Source: JABMOV01 sp964344305
GTDB taxonomy: Bacteria; Fidelibacterota; Marinisomatia; Marinisomatales; JABMOV01
NCBI GenBank assembly: GCA_964344305.1
Contig: CAYFMT010000010.1
Location: 1 to 64,000 of the forward strand
Direction of reading: 5' to 3'
DNA length: 64,000 nt
Part shown: piece after piece, positions 1 to 9,109 of the stretch
Layout of the letters: every line of letters begins with the position of its first letter
How positions within the stretch are numbered: the stretch's first letter is position 1
Translations under genes and position numbers: made by a program
Notes under the pieces: model-generated
Told to the model about the DNA's origin: nothing
The model's database searches: none
What the model saw: the letters and a program-made list of their open reading frames with translations, nothing else

Positions 1-151
1 TAAGAGAAAACTATGGCCCCTCTTTCAAAAGTACAGAAACTTATGGACTCAACTAGTATATTTTTACATATTACTAATTATTTACAGTTTTTATTATAAA
101 TATATTCATCATCAGAATGTGACAATCATAATAATTGTTCGAAATTTCTCC
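1..151. other. AT-rich flank without a recognisable gene
   Basis: This short stretch lies downstream of the comM-like gene. It is AT-rich and I see no coding frame with a ribosome binding site and no hairpin with a T-run. A small plus-strand frame starting at position 13 encodes about 28 residues with no signal for translation. Confidence 0.5.
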
Positions 152-1693
152 TCATGAAAGCCATTGTTTTCTATCCAGGGTTCTGTATTGAATCGCTTCA
201 GCTACTTGTGTGACCTGGATTACACCACTTCCATCCAGATCTGCAATGGTTCGTGCTACTTTGAGAATCCTGTCGTAAGCACGCACGCTGAGTCCGAGCG
301 AATTCATGGCCTGCTTGATCATGCTCTTCGATTCTGAATCAAGCTGGCAATAAACTGTGAGGTCTTTTGGAGACAGTTGTGCATTGCAGAATAATTGCTT
401 TCTCTTATTGTACCTGTTAATCTGCACATCCCTAGCTTTCTGAACACGGGATTGAATCTCAGTGGATCCTTCTTTCACTACCTCCTCTGATATGTCATTG
501 TATGGTACTGCAGGAACTTCTATATGAATATCAATCCGATCCATCAATGGACCGGATATCTTGCTAAGGTATTTTTGAATCATCTGTCCTGTACATGTGC
601 AATCGTTCTTTGGGTCGGTGGCAAAACCACAGGGACATGGGTTCATGGCTGCCACCAGCATAAACCGTGAAGGATAGGTTAGTGAAATAGCTGCACGGGA
701 AATGGTGACAGATCCATCCTCAAGTGGCTGTCTCATGACTTCCAGGACATTCTTCTTGAATTCAGGTAATTCATCTAGGAACAATACGCCATGGTGAGCC
801 AGGCTGACCTCACCTGGTTTTGGGACGTTCCCTCCACCAATTAGCCCTGCATCTGAAATGGTATGGTGAGGTGACCTAAATGGACGAATGGCAACCAGTC
901 CATGCTTTTTATTCAACAATCCTGCCACTGAGTGAATTTTTGTGGCTTCAAGGGCTTCATCCAATGATAAACCAGGTAGAATGGATGGCAATCTCTTCGC
1001 CAGCATGGTTTTTCCGCTTCCTGGCGGTCCCACCATGATGACATTATGTCCTCCAGCCGCAGCTATCTCAAGGGCCCGCTTTACCTGGGATTGTCCCTTC
1101 ACATCCCTGAAATCAACATCACTGTGTTTGGACTGATTGAAGAGAATATTCTTATTGATGTGAACTGGTGCAGGCACGAATTCGCGATTCAATATCCTGA
1201 CAACATCCATAAGAGACTTTACCCCAACGACCTGAATATCATCCACTACACCAGCTTCCTTCACATTCTCCTGTGGAACAAGAATGGCTTTCTTCCCGGC
1301 ATCCCTGCAAGCCATGGCAATGGGCAAAACACCTTGTACCGGTCGACAGGTACCATCAAGGGCTAACTCCCCCAGAATAACCACCTTTTTCATCAAAGCA
1401 TCATCTACATAACCAAGATCCGCCAGGATCCCTGCAGCGATTGGTAAATCAAATGCCGCCCCTTCCTTTCGGATATCTGCCGGTGCCAGATTGACCGTTA
1501 CATGATTGACGGGAAATGAAAAACCCGAATTCTGGATAGCCGCTCTTACGCGCTCCTTGCTTTCTTTCACGGCACCTTCTGGTAAACCAACAGTGATGAA
1601 TCGTGGCAATTGTGATCTTGTGATGTGTACTTCCACTTCAACGATATAGGCATCCACACCCATAACTGCGCTACTTAAAATTTTGGCGGGCAT
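152..1693 (-). CDS. comM: YifB/ComM family Mg-chelatase-like AAA+ ATPase
   Basis: A 513-residue protein of the YifB/ComM family, the usual full length. It has the N-terminal ribosomal-S5-like fold of the family (about residues 20-140), a Walker A motif GPPGSGKT at 222-229, the MNPCPCG segment typical of Mg-chelatase-like proteins, and the Mg-chelatase C-terminal domain. In naturally transformable bacteria ComM is a hexameric helicase that drives branch migration during integration of incoming DNA; the family is also widespread in bacteria not known to be competent, so the role here is inferred. An AAGGAG sequence 6 nt before the ATG supports the start. It ends the minus-strand run and is separated from the next upstream gene by about 50 nt. 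Confidence 0.93.
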   Translation of the reverse strand: MPAKILSSAVMGVDAYIVEVEVHITRSQLPRFITVGLPEGAVKESKERVRAAIQNSGFSFPVNHVTVNLAPADIRKEGAAFDLPIAAGILADLGYVDDALMKKVVILGELALDGTCRPVQGVLPIAMACRDAGKKAILVPQENVKEAGVVDDIQVVGVKSLMDVVRILNREFVPAPVHINKNILFNQSKHSDVDFRDVKGQSQVKRALEIAAAGGHNVIMVGPPGSGKTMLAKRLPSILPGLSLDEALEATKIHSVAGLLNKKHGLVAIRPFRSPHHTISDAGLIGGGNVPKPGEVSLAHHGVLFLDELPEFKKNVLEVMRQPLEDGSVTISRAAISLTYPSRFMLVAAMNPCPCGFATDPKNDCTCTGQMIQKYLSKISGPLMDRIDIHIEVPAVPYNDISEEVVKEGSTEIQSRVQKARDVQINRYNKRKQLFCNAQLSPKDLTVYCQLDSESKSMIKQAMNSLGLSVRAYDRILKVARTIADLDGSGVIQVTQVAEAIQYRTLDRKQWLS

Positions 1694-1741
1694 ATGTTCT
1701 CCTTATAGATTATTTATACAAAATACAGAAATCAAACTAGT

Positions 1742-1933
1742 TCACTGACAGGTTATAACTCCATTTATTGCTAAGATTGGGATAATAATATAAAGTATAC
1801 TATCACGTACAAGATAAAACAGGATAAACGCCACTACCACCTTCCAGCCCTTTTGTTTCAGCAGGGATTTTATTCCCTCCTCGCGGACAATACTTAACCA
1901 GGATTTTATAAACTGCGGACGGTAAAAAGACAT
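1742..1933 (-). CDS. Small single-pass membrane protein, unknown
   Basis: A 63-residue protein I do not recognise. It has a basic, amphipathic first half with many Lys/Arg and a hydrophobic stretch at about residues 31-58, which could span the membrane once or form a hairpin. Its ATG shares one base with the stop codon of the preceding gene (TGATG), so it is probably translated by coupling to that gene. The overlap and the clean membrane segment are the main reasons to call it real; there is no family evidence. Confidence 0.5.
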   Translation of the reverse strand: MSFYRPQFIKSWLSIVREEGIKSLLKQKGWKVVVAFILFYLVRDSILYIIIPILAINGVITCQ

Positions 1934-2370
1934 CAGTTCGGTTTTATTTTACCGTACTTGACGTTCTCATATTTTTCCCAGAGTGTTTCTCCTGCAGCCT
2001 GTTGAAAACGAAAGGCGAATCTCAGGGCTTCATCAAATGATCGATCCATGAACTCTTCATTTCGATAAAATTCATCGATCCAACCAACAAATTCTGACAT
2101 ATTCGTTACATCTAGCTGGTCGAAAACCCCAAAAACAAGTTCTGCTTTGTTTTCGTAGTACCATTGAGTGACTTCACTATGACCCATTTCACTTTTCATG
2201 GCATTGTACGTATCAAAAACCTGTGTCATATAACTGAAAAGAAAAACTTCCTTCTCTGCTGGACTCAATGTTTTCCAGTACGCCACTATTGGTGATGTTT
2301 CAGGAGCATCTGCTTCCTGTGGGAATACAATTGTCATACAGAATAATATTAATACAATGACTTTACTCAT
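1933..2370 (-). CDS. Secreted or periplasmic protein of unknown function
   Basis: A 145-residue protein with an N-terminal signal peptide (MSKVIVLILFCMTIVFPQ) followed by a mostly helical, acidic domain rich in aromatic residues. I chose the ATG at 2370 because it puts the signal peptide at the N terminus and has GGAGG 8 nt upstream; longer versions would run deep into ispG. The start overlaps the end of ispG by 8 nt (ATGAGTAA), so the two are likely coupled. No catalytic motif is visible and I do not recognise a family. Confidence 0.75.
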   Translation of the reverse strand: MSKVIVLILFCMTIVFPQEADAPETSPIVAYWKTLSPAEKEVFLFSYMTQVFDTYNAMKSEMGHSEVTQWYYENKAELVFGVFDQLDVTNMSEFVGWIDEFYRNEEFMDRSFDEALRFAFRFQQAAGETLWEKYENVKYGKIKPN

Positions 2371-3448
2371 TTGAGCCTCCAATGGCTTTTTCATTTTCAA
2401 ATCGTTCAATGACCTCTTCCAGCTTGTCCATGGCTTCGGATTCAGACACTTTTCCAAGATTTTCACCTTTATAATACAAGTGTCCACTCCCTTTACCAAA
2501 AGCAATACCAAGGTCCGTGTGAGTCGCCTCACCCGGGCCATTAACAGCACACCCCATTAAGGCCAGGGACATAGGTGTTTTTACGTGTTTAAGCTTTTCT
2601 TCCATTTCACCGGCGATCTTGAAAAGATCTACTTCAAGTCTTCCACAGGTAGGGCAAGCCACAATGGTGACACCCTTGCTTGCAAGTCCAAGGGATTTAA
2701 GTATTTCAAATCCAACATGTACTTCTTCAACTGGATCATCCGTCAGGCTAACGCGAATCGTATCACCGATTCCTTCAGCGAGCAATGTTCCAATACCAAC
2801 AGATGATTTAATAGTGCCAGATGATTTAGGCCCGGCCTCTGTTACACCCAGATGCAATGGATAATTGTGTGTATAAGAAAAAAGTCGGTACGCTTCAATC
2901 ATCAGCTGGGCGTTGGATGCTTTAAGGGAAACAACGATATCCTCGAAATCAAATTCCTTACACAGATCAATATGGCGTTCAGCACTTTCAACCATGGCCT
3001 GCGCTGTGGGATACCCATGCTTCTCAATTAAATCTTTCTCTAAACTCCCTGCATTAACACCTATACGTATGGGGACACCGGCAGATTTTACTTTGGTCAA
3101 CACTTCACGAACACGATCCTTGCTACCAATATTACCAGGATTGATTCGGATTTTATCAGCACCTGCATCCACTGCTTCAAGAGCCATCCTGTAATTGAAA
3201 TGGATATCTGCCACTAGAGGCACGGTCATGCGTTTTCTTATCTCATAAAGTGCATCTGCAGCCGGCTGATCAGGGACTGTAATCCGTATGATCTGGCAGC
3301 CTGCTTCTTCTAGTCTTTCAACTTCTTTCAGCGTAGCAGTCACATCGTGAGTTTTGGTAGTGGTCATGGATTGAACCGGAATTTGCTCTCCGCCACCTAC
3401 TGGGACATTCCCAACGAGTACTCGACGTGTTTTTCTTCGCTCAATCAT
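2363..3448 (-). CDS. ispG: 4-hydroxy-3-methylbut-2-enyl diphosphate synthase (flavodoxin/ferredoxin type)
   Basis: A 361-residue IspG (GcpE), close to the E. coli length. It converts methylerythritol cyclodiphosphate to HMBPP in the MEP isoprenoid pathway using a [4Fe-4S] cluster. The N-terminal TIM barrel and C-terminal cluster domain are both present. The three cluster cysteines are visible at C265, C268 (CPTC) and C300 (MGCAVNGPGE), with the glutamate ligand in the GPGE motif. This is the compact two-domain form. It shows that the organism uses the MEP route, and it would feed the polyprenyl synthase encoded near 13 kb. It overlaps the downstream secreted protein gene by 8 nt. Confidence 0.97.
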   Translation of the reverse strand: MIERRKTRRVLVGNVPVGGGEQIPVQSMTTTKTHDVTATLKEVERLEEAGCQIIRITVPDQPAADALYEIRKRMTVPLVADIHFNYRMALEAVDAGADKIRINPGNIGSKDRVREVLTKVKSAGVPIRIGVNAGSLEKDLIEKHGYPTAQAMVESAERHIDLCKEFDFEDIVVSLKASNAQLMIEAYRLFSYTHNYPLHLGVTEAGPKSSGTIKSSVGIGTLLAEGIGDTIRVSLTDDPVEEVHVGFEILKSLGLASKGVTIVACPTCGRLEVDLFKIAGEMEEKLKHVKTPMSLALMGCAVNGPGEATHTDLGIAFGKGSGHLYYKGENLGKVSESEAMDKLEEVIERFENEKAIGGSNE

Positions 3449-3491
3449 AACTAGAAAATTTACTCAGTCTCATTCCAGTCATAGTACCCTT

Positions 3492-4622
3492 TTATTCCTG
3501 CCCTTTGAAAGGATTCTCAATATACTCTTTTGCCCTATCAATGGTGGCCATGTAATTGTCGCGATCAATACAATTGTGATACGCGTTCAAAGCATCTTTC
3601 CTTTTGGATTGAAGATCATAAATCCTTCCCTGCAACAGGTAGGCATTCGTAAGAATCATATCCAGTTCCGCATGGTAGGTATGAATGGATTCCGTCACAT
3701 AATCCAAAGCTGTATTTAAATCGTCCCTTGAAAAAGCCAACAGCGCTTTTTCATAATACCAGAAGGATGTGTACCACAATTGCTGGATGTCTGTCAGTGA
3801 TTTCAGCTGATTTTCCATTTGATCCAATTTCTTCTCCGCTGCTTCCAAATTCCCAGATCGGATAAGGTATTCCACATACATGGTATTGAAATAAAAATTG
3901 TTCGGAAAATCTTTAACAAGTCTTGTTGAATACTGTCCGGCCTTCTGGATATCGACATCCACCCAGAGAGTCAGGAATGTGACAATACTCGTGGCTTCTA
4001 TCCAGCTCCATTCTCCATCAAGAGCTGCTTCCTCAATTTTTTCCAGACCGGCTGTACGTGTTGTCTCAAAACCGTAGAGTGATACAGCCCATTTCACTAT
4101 AAAACTGCTGAGCCCGGCGTAATACTCCACCAGTCCTATTGGTAATTGTGCATCCTGCATTTCGGGAAATTCTTCTGCCACATCTGTCACAATATCAAAT
4201 CCTTTGTACGCCGCGACCAGGGTGGAAATCCACTCCTTTTTCCCCAGGTGAATTCTGGCCTTTAGTCCAGTGGCAGATCCCTGAAACAGACGATAGTCGG
4301 GATCATTTGGATATTTGGATACAAGAGTTTCATACACTATCAGGATTTCATCGAGGTCCTGGTCCAACACACGGTAAGACTCATCAATGCTTTTGTTTGC
4401 CTGATTGTGGAGCCAACGTGCTGCCGCCCAGGTTAGATGTACTGCTGGGTTTTCCGGGTAATCTAGCCGTGCTTTTGTTAAGATTTGAATGGCAGTTTCA
4501 TTCTCATAATTGTAGAATGAATACACACCTCTCCACACTTCATTGTCTCCGGGGTAATCCTTTGAAAATACAACACATGTGACCACTATAGTAAAAAGGG
4601 AAATGTGGCGAATATAATTCAT
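3492..4622 (-). CDS. Secreted TPR-like repeat protein, unknown
   Basis: A 376-residue protein with a signal peptide of about 20 residues, then helical repeats with the alternating small/aromatic pattern of tetratricopeptide repeats, most evident near residues 30-60, 215-250 and 300-345. The middle contains a more hydrophobic region around YYAGLSSFIVKWAVSLYGF. TPR proteins are binding scaffolds; nothing in the sequence shows the partner. It sits between ispG and another TPR gene, both in the same direction, so a shared envelope role is possible but not shown. Confidence 0.75.
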   Translation of the reverse strand: MNYIRHISLFTIVVTCVVFSKDYPGDNEVWRGVYSFYNYENETAIQILTKARLDYPENPAVHLTWAAARWLHNQANKSIDESYRVLDQDLDEILIVYETLVSKYPNDPDYRLFQGSATGLKARIHLGKKEWISTLVAAYKGFDIVTDVAEEFPEMQDAQLPIGLVEYYAGLSSFIVKWAVSLYGFETTRTAGLEKIEEAALDGEWSWIEATSIVTFLTLWVDVDIQKAGQYSTRLVKDFPNNFYFNTMYVEYLIRSGNLEAAEKKLDQMENQLKSLTDIQQLWYTSFWYYEKALLAFSRDDLNTALDYVTESIHTYHAELDMILTNAYLLQGRIYDLQSKRKDALNAYHNCIDRDNYMATIDRAKEYIENPFKGQE

Positions 4623-4679
4623 GTCAGATTGATTGGATGGTGTGTAGTTAAAACAAATAAATGGGTGAAATATACCCGA

Positions 4680-6293
4680 TCAATTATTCTGAGCAACGAT
4701 AAGCCACCCCTTTGCTTCGTTATTTTCAGGATTTAACTCCAGACTCCGTTCCCAGGCAGCTTTTGCCAGCAAAGGTTCCTGCATCCGCCAGTATGTAATG
4801 CCCAACCCAAGATAGGTGGATGAATGATTTGGCCGAAGTTCAACGGATTCCTGATATGCAGCCAGTGATTCCTTATACATGCCTTTTTCACGATAATATT
4901 TTCCAAGAGCCCTATAGGATCCGGGCAACCATTTCCCTGTATTCGGATTAATATTCATGGCGTTTTCAAAGGCAGCTCTACCCAACGATGATTCACCTTG
5001 ACGATTATATTCCACGGCAATGATATAGTAGGTTTGTGGGAGCAAGACATTAACCAGAGGATGATCCGACTGGATTCTTAACAATTTCTCCCATACCTGT
5101 GCACATCGTTTCCACTCAGTGGCATTGTAATAGCATAGACCCTGCATGTAGGTGCTTTCCACATCACCAGGGTTCAACATGACTACATCGCCAAATGCCA
5201 TGGCTGCGTAGATATATTTACCCTGACTATAATAATGATCCGCCAGTGCCAAATGTGCATCAGTATTTCCCGGATCGGCATGGATGGATGTCTGGTAGGC
5301 CTTCTTTGCTTCAGTCGTCCGCCCTAATTCAGCTAACGAAACTCCCTTTAAGTAATAGAGGTTGCTTTGATTAGGCCATTCTGCCAGTGCCTTATCGATA
5401 AAAGATAGTGATTCTTCATAGTCCCTGTCATATATCAAATCCTGTGCAGTCTTAATCCTATTGGCAAGCCCATCTATTTCCTGATCTGAACTCCGATTGA
5501 GCAATTCATTCTTCATAGATGATTCATCCGGTTTACCAGAAATCCCGCTAATGGCATTCAATGTGGCAACATGATTCGGGTCAATATCCAGGGCTTCTTC
5601 AAAAGCCATCTGTGCTCGTGTCAACTCACCATTGGATTGATACAAGCGCCCAAGGAAATAATGGTTATCAGCATTCAATGGCTCCCGAGCGATAGATCGT
5701 AGGTATACATCCTTTGCATCTTCATAACGCAATTCAGATTCGTATCGTAACCCTAATTCTCTCAAACTGTTAGTATCATCAGGATGCTTGAATACTTGTT
5801 CTTCCAGGTCCTTTATTGGTACGGGTTTGGTTGATCTATTTTCAATCTTGACAATTTTTTTCCGATCAAATGGCTGCAGATATGACGTTGCATGCGCCAG
5901 TTGTTGGGAGCTTGACTGAAGTTGATCTGTCAGGCTGTTAAAGTCCTGGGATAATTCGACGACATTTACTTTTGGTGGTTTTGGTGTCTTTGATTTCTTA
6001 ACGGCTTTTTGTTTGCTAGGTCTTTTTTTCACGGCCCGTTTTTTTGTGGGTTTCTTATTCTTTTGACTCGATTGCGCGGTTTTCTTCTTTTTCTTTACAG
6101 GTGCTTTCTTCTTTGATGCAGTCGATTTGGGCTTTTTCTTCTTTTGACCTGTTGTCTGTTTTTTTCTCGGTTTTTTCTTCCTGGATGGATTTGTCTGCTC
6201 TTTTTTCTGCTGCCCCATGAGTCCACCAGTATCCATGGGAAATGCACCTATAAGCAGGCATGTAATAATGAATTTTATAAGAAGGGTTTTCAT
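4680..6293 (-). CDS. Secreted TPR protein with Lys-rich N-terminal region
   Basis: A 537-residue protein. From the ATG at 6293 it begins with a signal peptide (MKTLLIKFIITCLLIG), followed by about 75 residues made almost wholly of Lys, Arg, Pro, Ser, Thr and Gln, then a linker and at least nine TPR units from about residue 170 to the end, each with the Y-LG-A--P pattern. The basic stretch could bind cell-wall, lipopolysaccharide or nucleic acid; that is inference. A longer version starting at 6347 would hide the signal peptide, so I reject it. The gene follows rimO after about 54 nt. Confidence 0.82.
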   Translation of the reverse strand: MKTLLIKFIITCLLIGAFPMDTGGLMGQQKKEQTNPSRKKKPRKKQTTGQKKKKPKSTASKKKAPVKKKKKTAQSSQKNKKPTKKRAVKKRPSKQKAVKKSKTPKPPKVNVVELSQDFNSLTDQLQSSSQQLAHATSYLQPFDRKKIVKIENRSTKPVPIKDLEEQVFKHPDDTNSLRELGLRYESELRYEDAKDVYLRSIAREPLNADNHYFLGRLYQSNGELTRAQMAFEEALDIDPNHVATLNAISGISGKPDESSMKNELLNRSSDQEIDGLANRIKTAQDLIYDRDYEESLSFIDKALAEWPNQSNLYYLKGVSLAELGRTTEAKKAYQTSIHADPGNTDAHLALADHYYSQGKYIYAAMAFGDVVMLNPGDVESTYMQGLCYYNATEWKRCAQVWEKLLRIQSDHPLVNVLLPQTYYIIAVEYNRQGESSLGRAAFENAMNINPNTGKWLPGSYRALGKYYREKGMYKESLAAYQESVELRPNHSSTYLGLGITYWRMQEPLLAKAAWERSLELNPENNEAKGWLIVAQNN

Positions 6294-6347
6294 TGTTTCG
6301 AATCCATTGAAATGAAATTTACAAAACAGGGGAGTTTGGTTGTACAA

Positions 6348-7658
6348 CTATTTATGTGAATTAAACTCGACAGGTTTTCCGATTAATTCATAAGCATTGG
6401 CGTCGGAAATCTCCACATCATAGTACTTACCCACTTCACATTCTGATTGAATCTGTACGATATTATCCACCTCTGGAGAATCAAACTCAGTACGACCTAC
6501 TGAAATGCCGTTCATCGATTCATCCACAAGAACACGGATGGTTTTACCTACGTATAAAGTGTTTTTCTCCAGGGAAATATCATGATGCAAATCTGTCAAT
6601 ATGGCTTTTCGTTCGTCCTTCACTTCTCGCGAAATATTATCCTCCAATGCAGCAGCGGGTGTATCCTCTTCTTCAGAATAAGTAAATATTCCCAATCTGT
6701 CAATTTCCACTTCCTTCAAAAACGAATATAACTCCTGAAAATCTTCCTCAGTCTCATTCGGATAACCAACAATAACCGTTGTTCTTAGTTTGATCTCAGG
6801 GATAGCCGTCCGCAACCGATTTATCCTGTCAAGGATTCCCTCTCTTCCCAATCCCCGTCTCATGGATGTTAACATGGCATCTGATGCATGCTGGATCGGC
6901 ATATCCAGGTACCTGCATACTTTTTCTGATTCGGCCATTGCATCAATTATCCTCTGGGATAAATGAGCCGGATGGGCATAATGAATACGAATCCATTCAA
7001 GCGGATCCTCAATAGTGTTCATTTCCCTGATCAAGTCACTTAAATACACCTTCTCTTCCAAATCCCAGCCATAGGAGGTGGAATCCTGAGCAATGATAAG
7101 CAATTCTTTTACACCATTTTCCACCAACCGTTTTGATTCATCAATGATGGATGGAATAGGTCGACTTTTTTGCAGACCTCGCATGATTGGAATGCTACAA
7201 AAAGAGCATCCATTGTCACAGCCTTCAGCTATCTTCACGTAAGCGTAATGAGCCGGTGTTAGAAGGGAACGCCAAAACATGGGGTCATCTTTCAGGTGAG
7301 GTTTCCCTGTCAGGTATGAAACAATTTGTCGATGATCATTCGTTCCAAAAAATCGATCCACTTCTGGCAATTCTGTTTTTAACTCATTGGGATATCGTTC
7401 TGAAAGGCATCCCATGACAAGCAACTGGTTCACTTCACCTGTTTTTTTTAATTCCGCAGCCTGGAGAATAACATCCACTGATTCCTCCCTGGCCTGATCC
7501 AGAAAACCACATGTGTTGATGATGATGGTATTTGCATCCTCCGGGTCCGATGTGAATTCCATATTGGATTTCTTCAGACCACCGGTGAGGATTTCGGAAT
7601 CCACAAGATTCTTGGCGCATCCAAGGCTGATAAGATTTATTTTATTCTTCGACATCAT
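6348..7658 (-). CDS. rimO: Ribosomal protein S12 methylthiotransferase
   Basis: A 436-residue radical-SAM methylthiotransferase. It has the N-terminal UPF0004 domain with cysteines at 14, 50 and 84, the radical-SAM motif C-DNG-C-SF-C at 147, 151 and 154, and a C-terminal TRAM domain. The ISLGCAKN start and the GCDNGCSFCSIP motif fit RimO, which adds a methylthio group to Asp of ribosomal protein S12, better than MiaB. A TTG two codons upstream is another possible start; the ATG pair at 7658/7655 is preferred. The start overlaps the end of ftsY by 17 nt. Confidence 0.94.
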   Translation of the reverse strand: MMSKNKINLISLGCAKNLVDSEILTGGLKKSNMEFTSDPEDANTIIINTCGFLDQAREESVDVILQAAELKKTGEVNQLLVMGCLSERYPNELKTELPEVDRFFGTNDHRQIVSYLTGKPHLKDDPMFWRSLLTPAHYAYVKIAEGCDNGCSFCSIPIMRGLQKSRPIPSIIDESKRLVENGVKELLIIAQDSTSYGWDLEEKVYLSDLIREMNTIEDPLEWIRIHYAHPAHLSQRIIDAMAESEKVCRYLDMPIQHASDAMLTSMRRGLGREGILDRINRLRTAIPEIKLRTTVIVGYPNETEEDFQELYSFLKEVEIDRLGIFTYSEEEDTPAAALEDNISREVKDERKAILTDLHHDISLEKNTLYVGKTIRVLVDESMNGISVGRTEFDSPEVDNIVQIQSECEVGKYYDVEISDANAYELIGKPVEFNSHK

Positions 7659-8541
7659 TTCCAAAAAGTGATTCTATGTATTCTGATGGTTTGAATGGAA
7701 ACAGGTCATCCAGTTGTTCGCCAATACCAAGGAATTGAACAGGTATCTGAAGCTGACCATAAAGCGGAAACACAATTCCACCTTTTGCCGTCCCATCCAT
7801 TTTCGTAAGGATAGCCCCGTCAACGTTAATATAGGATGCAAATTCTTTCGCCTGGAGCAGTGAGTTTTGACCCAAATTTGCATCAATAGTAATCCAGCTA
7901 TGGACCGTGAATTCCGGAAACCTTGTCTGAATAACTCTGTACATTTTTTCCAGTTCGGCCATGAGGTTTTTGTAAGTATGCAATCTTCCCGCCGTATCTA
8001 CGATTACCAGTGATGAACCCTGTGCTTTCGCGGATTCCAGACCATCAAATAGAACAGCAGTTGGTTCCTGTGACTGCTCATTGCACACAAGCTTGATACC
8101 AATTTTTTCACTCCACACCCTCAACTGCTCTACGGCAGCCGCTCTATAGGTATCTGCGGCTATAAGCAGTACATTTTCTCCCTTTTGACGGTAATATGAA
8201 GCGAGTTTGGCGGTGGTGGTTGTTTTGCCTGTCCCATTGATACCCACTACCATGAGTATAACGGGACTATCATCAGTATTTAGTTCATTCTCTTGAACTT
8301 CAGGCAGCAATGAAACCAGGTGATCCTTGATGGTTTTTACCGCATCGTTACTTCTTATTTTTTCAAGCAGCGATAAAATGGAGTCAGTGGTTTCCAACCC
8401 AAGATCTGCTCCCAACAATTGCTCTTCAAGCTCATCCAGAACATGTGGTGTCAACTTTTTCCCGGATACATTCCCAAACACGTTATGAATGGATGTTCTG
8501 GTCTTCCTTAATGCCTGGAAAACGCGGCTGAAAACGGCCAT
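7642..8541 (-). CDS. ftsY: Signal recognition particle receptor FtsY
   Basis: A 299-residue SRP-receptor GTPase that docks ribosome-nascent chain complexes at the inner membrane. It has the helical N domain, the G1 loop GINGTGKTTT from about residue 100, DTAGR (G3), and TKMDGTAKGG near the end (G4/G5 region). The acidic A domain found in E. coli is absent, as in many bacteria. The ATG at 8541 begins 1 nt after the stop of the upstream phosphatidyltransferase gene; a longer frame exists but would overlap that gene and adds no conserved sequence. Confidence 0.95.
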   Translation of the reverse strand: MAVFSRVFQALRKTRTSIHNVFGNVSGKKLTPHVLDELEEQLLGADLGLETTDSILSLLEKIRSNDAVKTIKDHLVSLLPEVQENELNTDDSPVILMVVGINGTGKTTTTAKLASYYRQKGENVLLIAADTYRAAAVEQLRVWSEKIGIKLVCNEQSQEPTAVLFDGLESAKAQGSSLVIVDTAGRLHTYKNLMAELEKMYRVIQTRFPEFTVHSWITIDANLGQNSLLQAKEFASYINVDGAILTKMDGTAKGGIVFPLYGQLQIPVQFLGIGEQLDDLFPFKPSEYIESLFGNDVEE

Positions 8542-8542
8542 A

Positions 8543-9109
8543 TTATATCCGCTTAAATTCGCTGTAAAACTGAAAGATGTAGAGAACAAAGCTCCATGCC
8601 AATAACAAGACTGAAGCGGCCATGGTGGACACTTTAAGCCATTCCAGCGATGGAATGGTAAAGATATGAAGCGTAATGGTTATGGATGTGATACCAGCTG
8701 CCCATTTTCCCGGTTTGTTTGCCTGAAGAATAAAATGTGTATGATTAATAAGATAAATTGCCGGCAGAGCTATGAACAGGTATCGAGCAAAATAGATCCA
8801 GAAAAACCAGGCTGGAAAACGATCAAATAGCACAAGGAAATAAACAACGGTAATGATCACAATGAAATCTGCAATTGGATCCAGCCATTTCCCGATATGT
8901 GTTACCTCATGTGCCCTTCTTGCAAAATACCCATCCAGAGCATCAGAAATAACGGCAAGCAGAATTAACCCAAATGTATACCAGGCCCATTCCGGGTTTC
9001 TAAGGGTATAGATAATTGGTATGGCCAAAACAGCACGCATGAGGCTGATAAGGTTCGCCAGTGTCAGAATCCTTGTTGGATCTGTAATCCGTCTACGTTC
9101 GTTAGTCAT
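8543..9109 (-). CDS. CDP-alcohol phosphatidyltransferase (PgsA-like)
   Basis: A 188-residue integral membrane enzyme with five to six hydrophobic segments. The complete CDP-alcohol phosphotransferase signature is visible at the end of the second segment: D-AL-DG-YF-AR, then G-KWL-D-PIA-D, which binds metal and CDP. The likely product is phosphatidylglycerol phosphate (glycerol-3-phosphate phosphatidyltransferase), but family members using other alcohols cannot be excluded. ATGACTAA couples its start to the stop of the upstream ABC ATPase gene. Confidence 0.88.
   Translation of the reverse strand: MTNERRRITDPTRILTLANLISLMRAVLAIPIIYTLRNPEWAWYTFGLILLAVISDALDGYFARRAHEVTHIGKWLDPIADFIVIITVVYFLVLFDRFPAWFFWIYFARYLFIALPAIYLINHTHFILQANKPGKWAAGITSITITLHIFTIPSLEWLKVSTMAASVLLLAWSFVLYIFQFYSEFKRI

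Noticed and set aside
13..100. A short plus-strand frame near the left edge
   Set aside because: It has fewer than 30 codons, no ribosome binding site and low-complexity AT-rich sequence.
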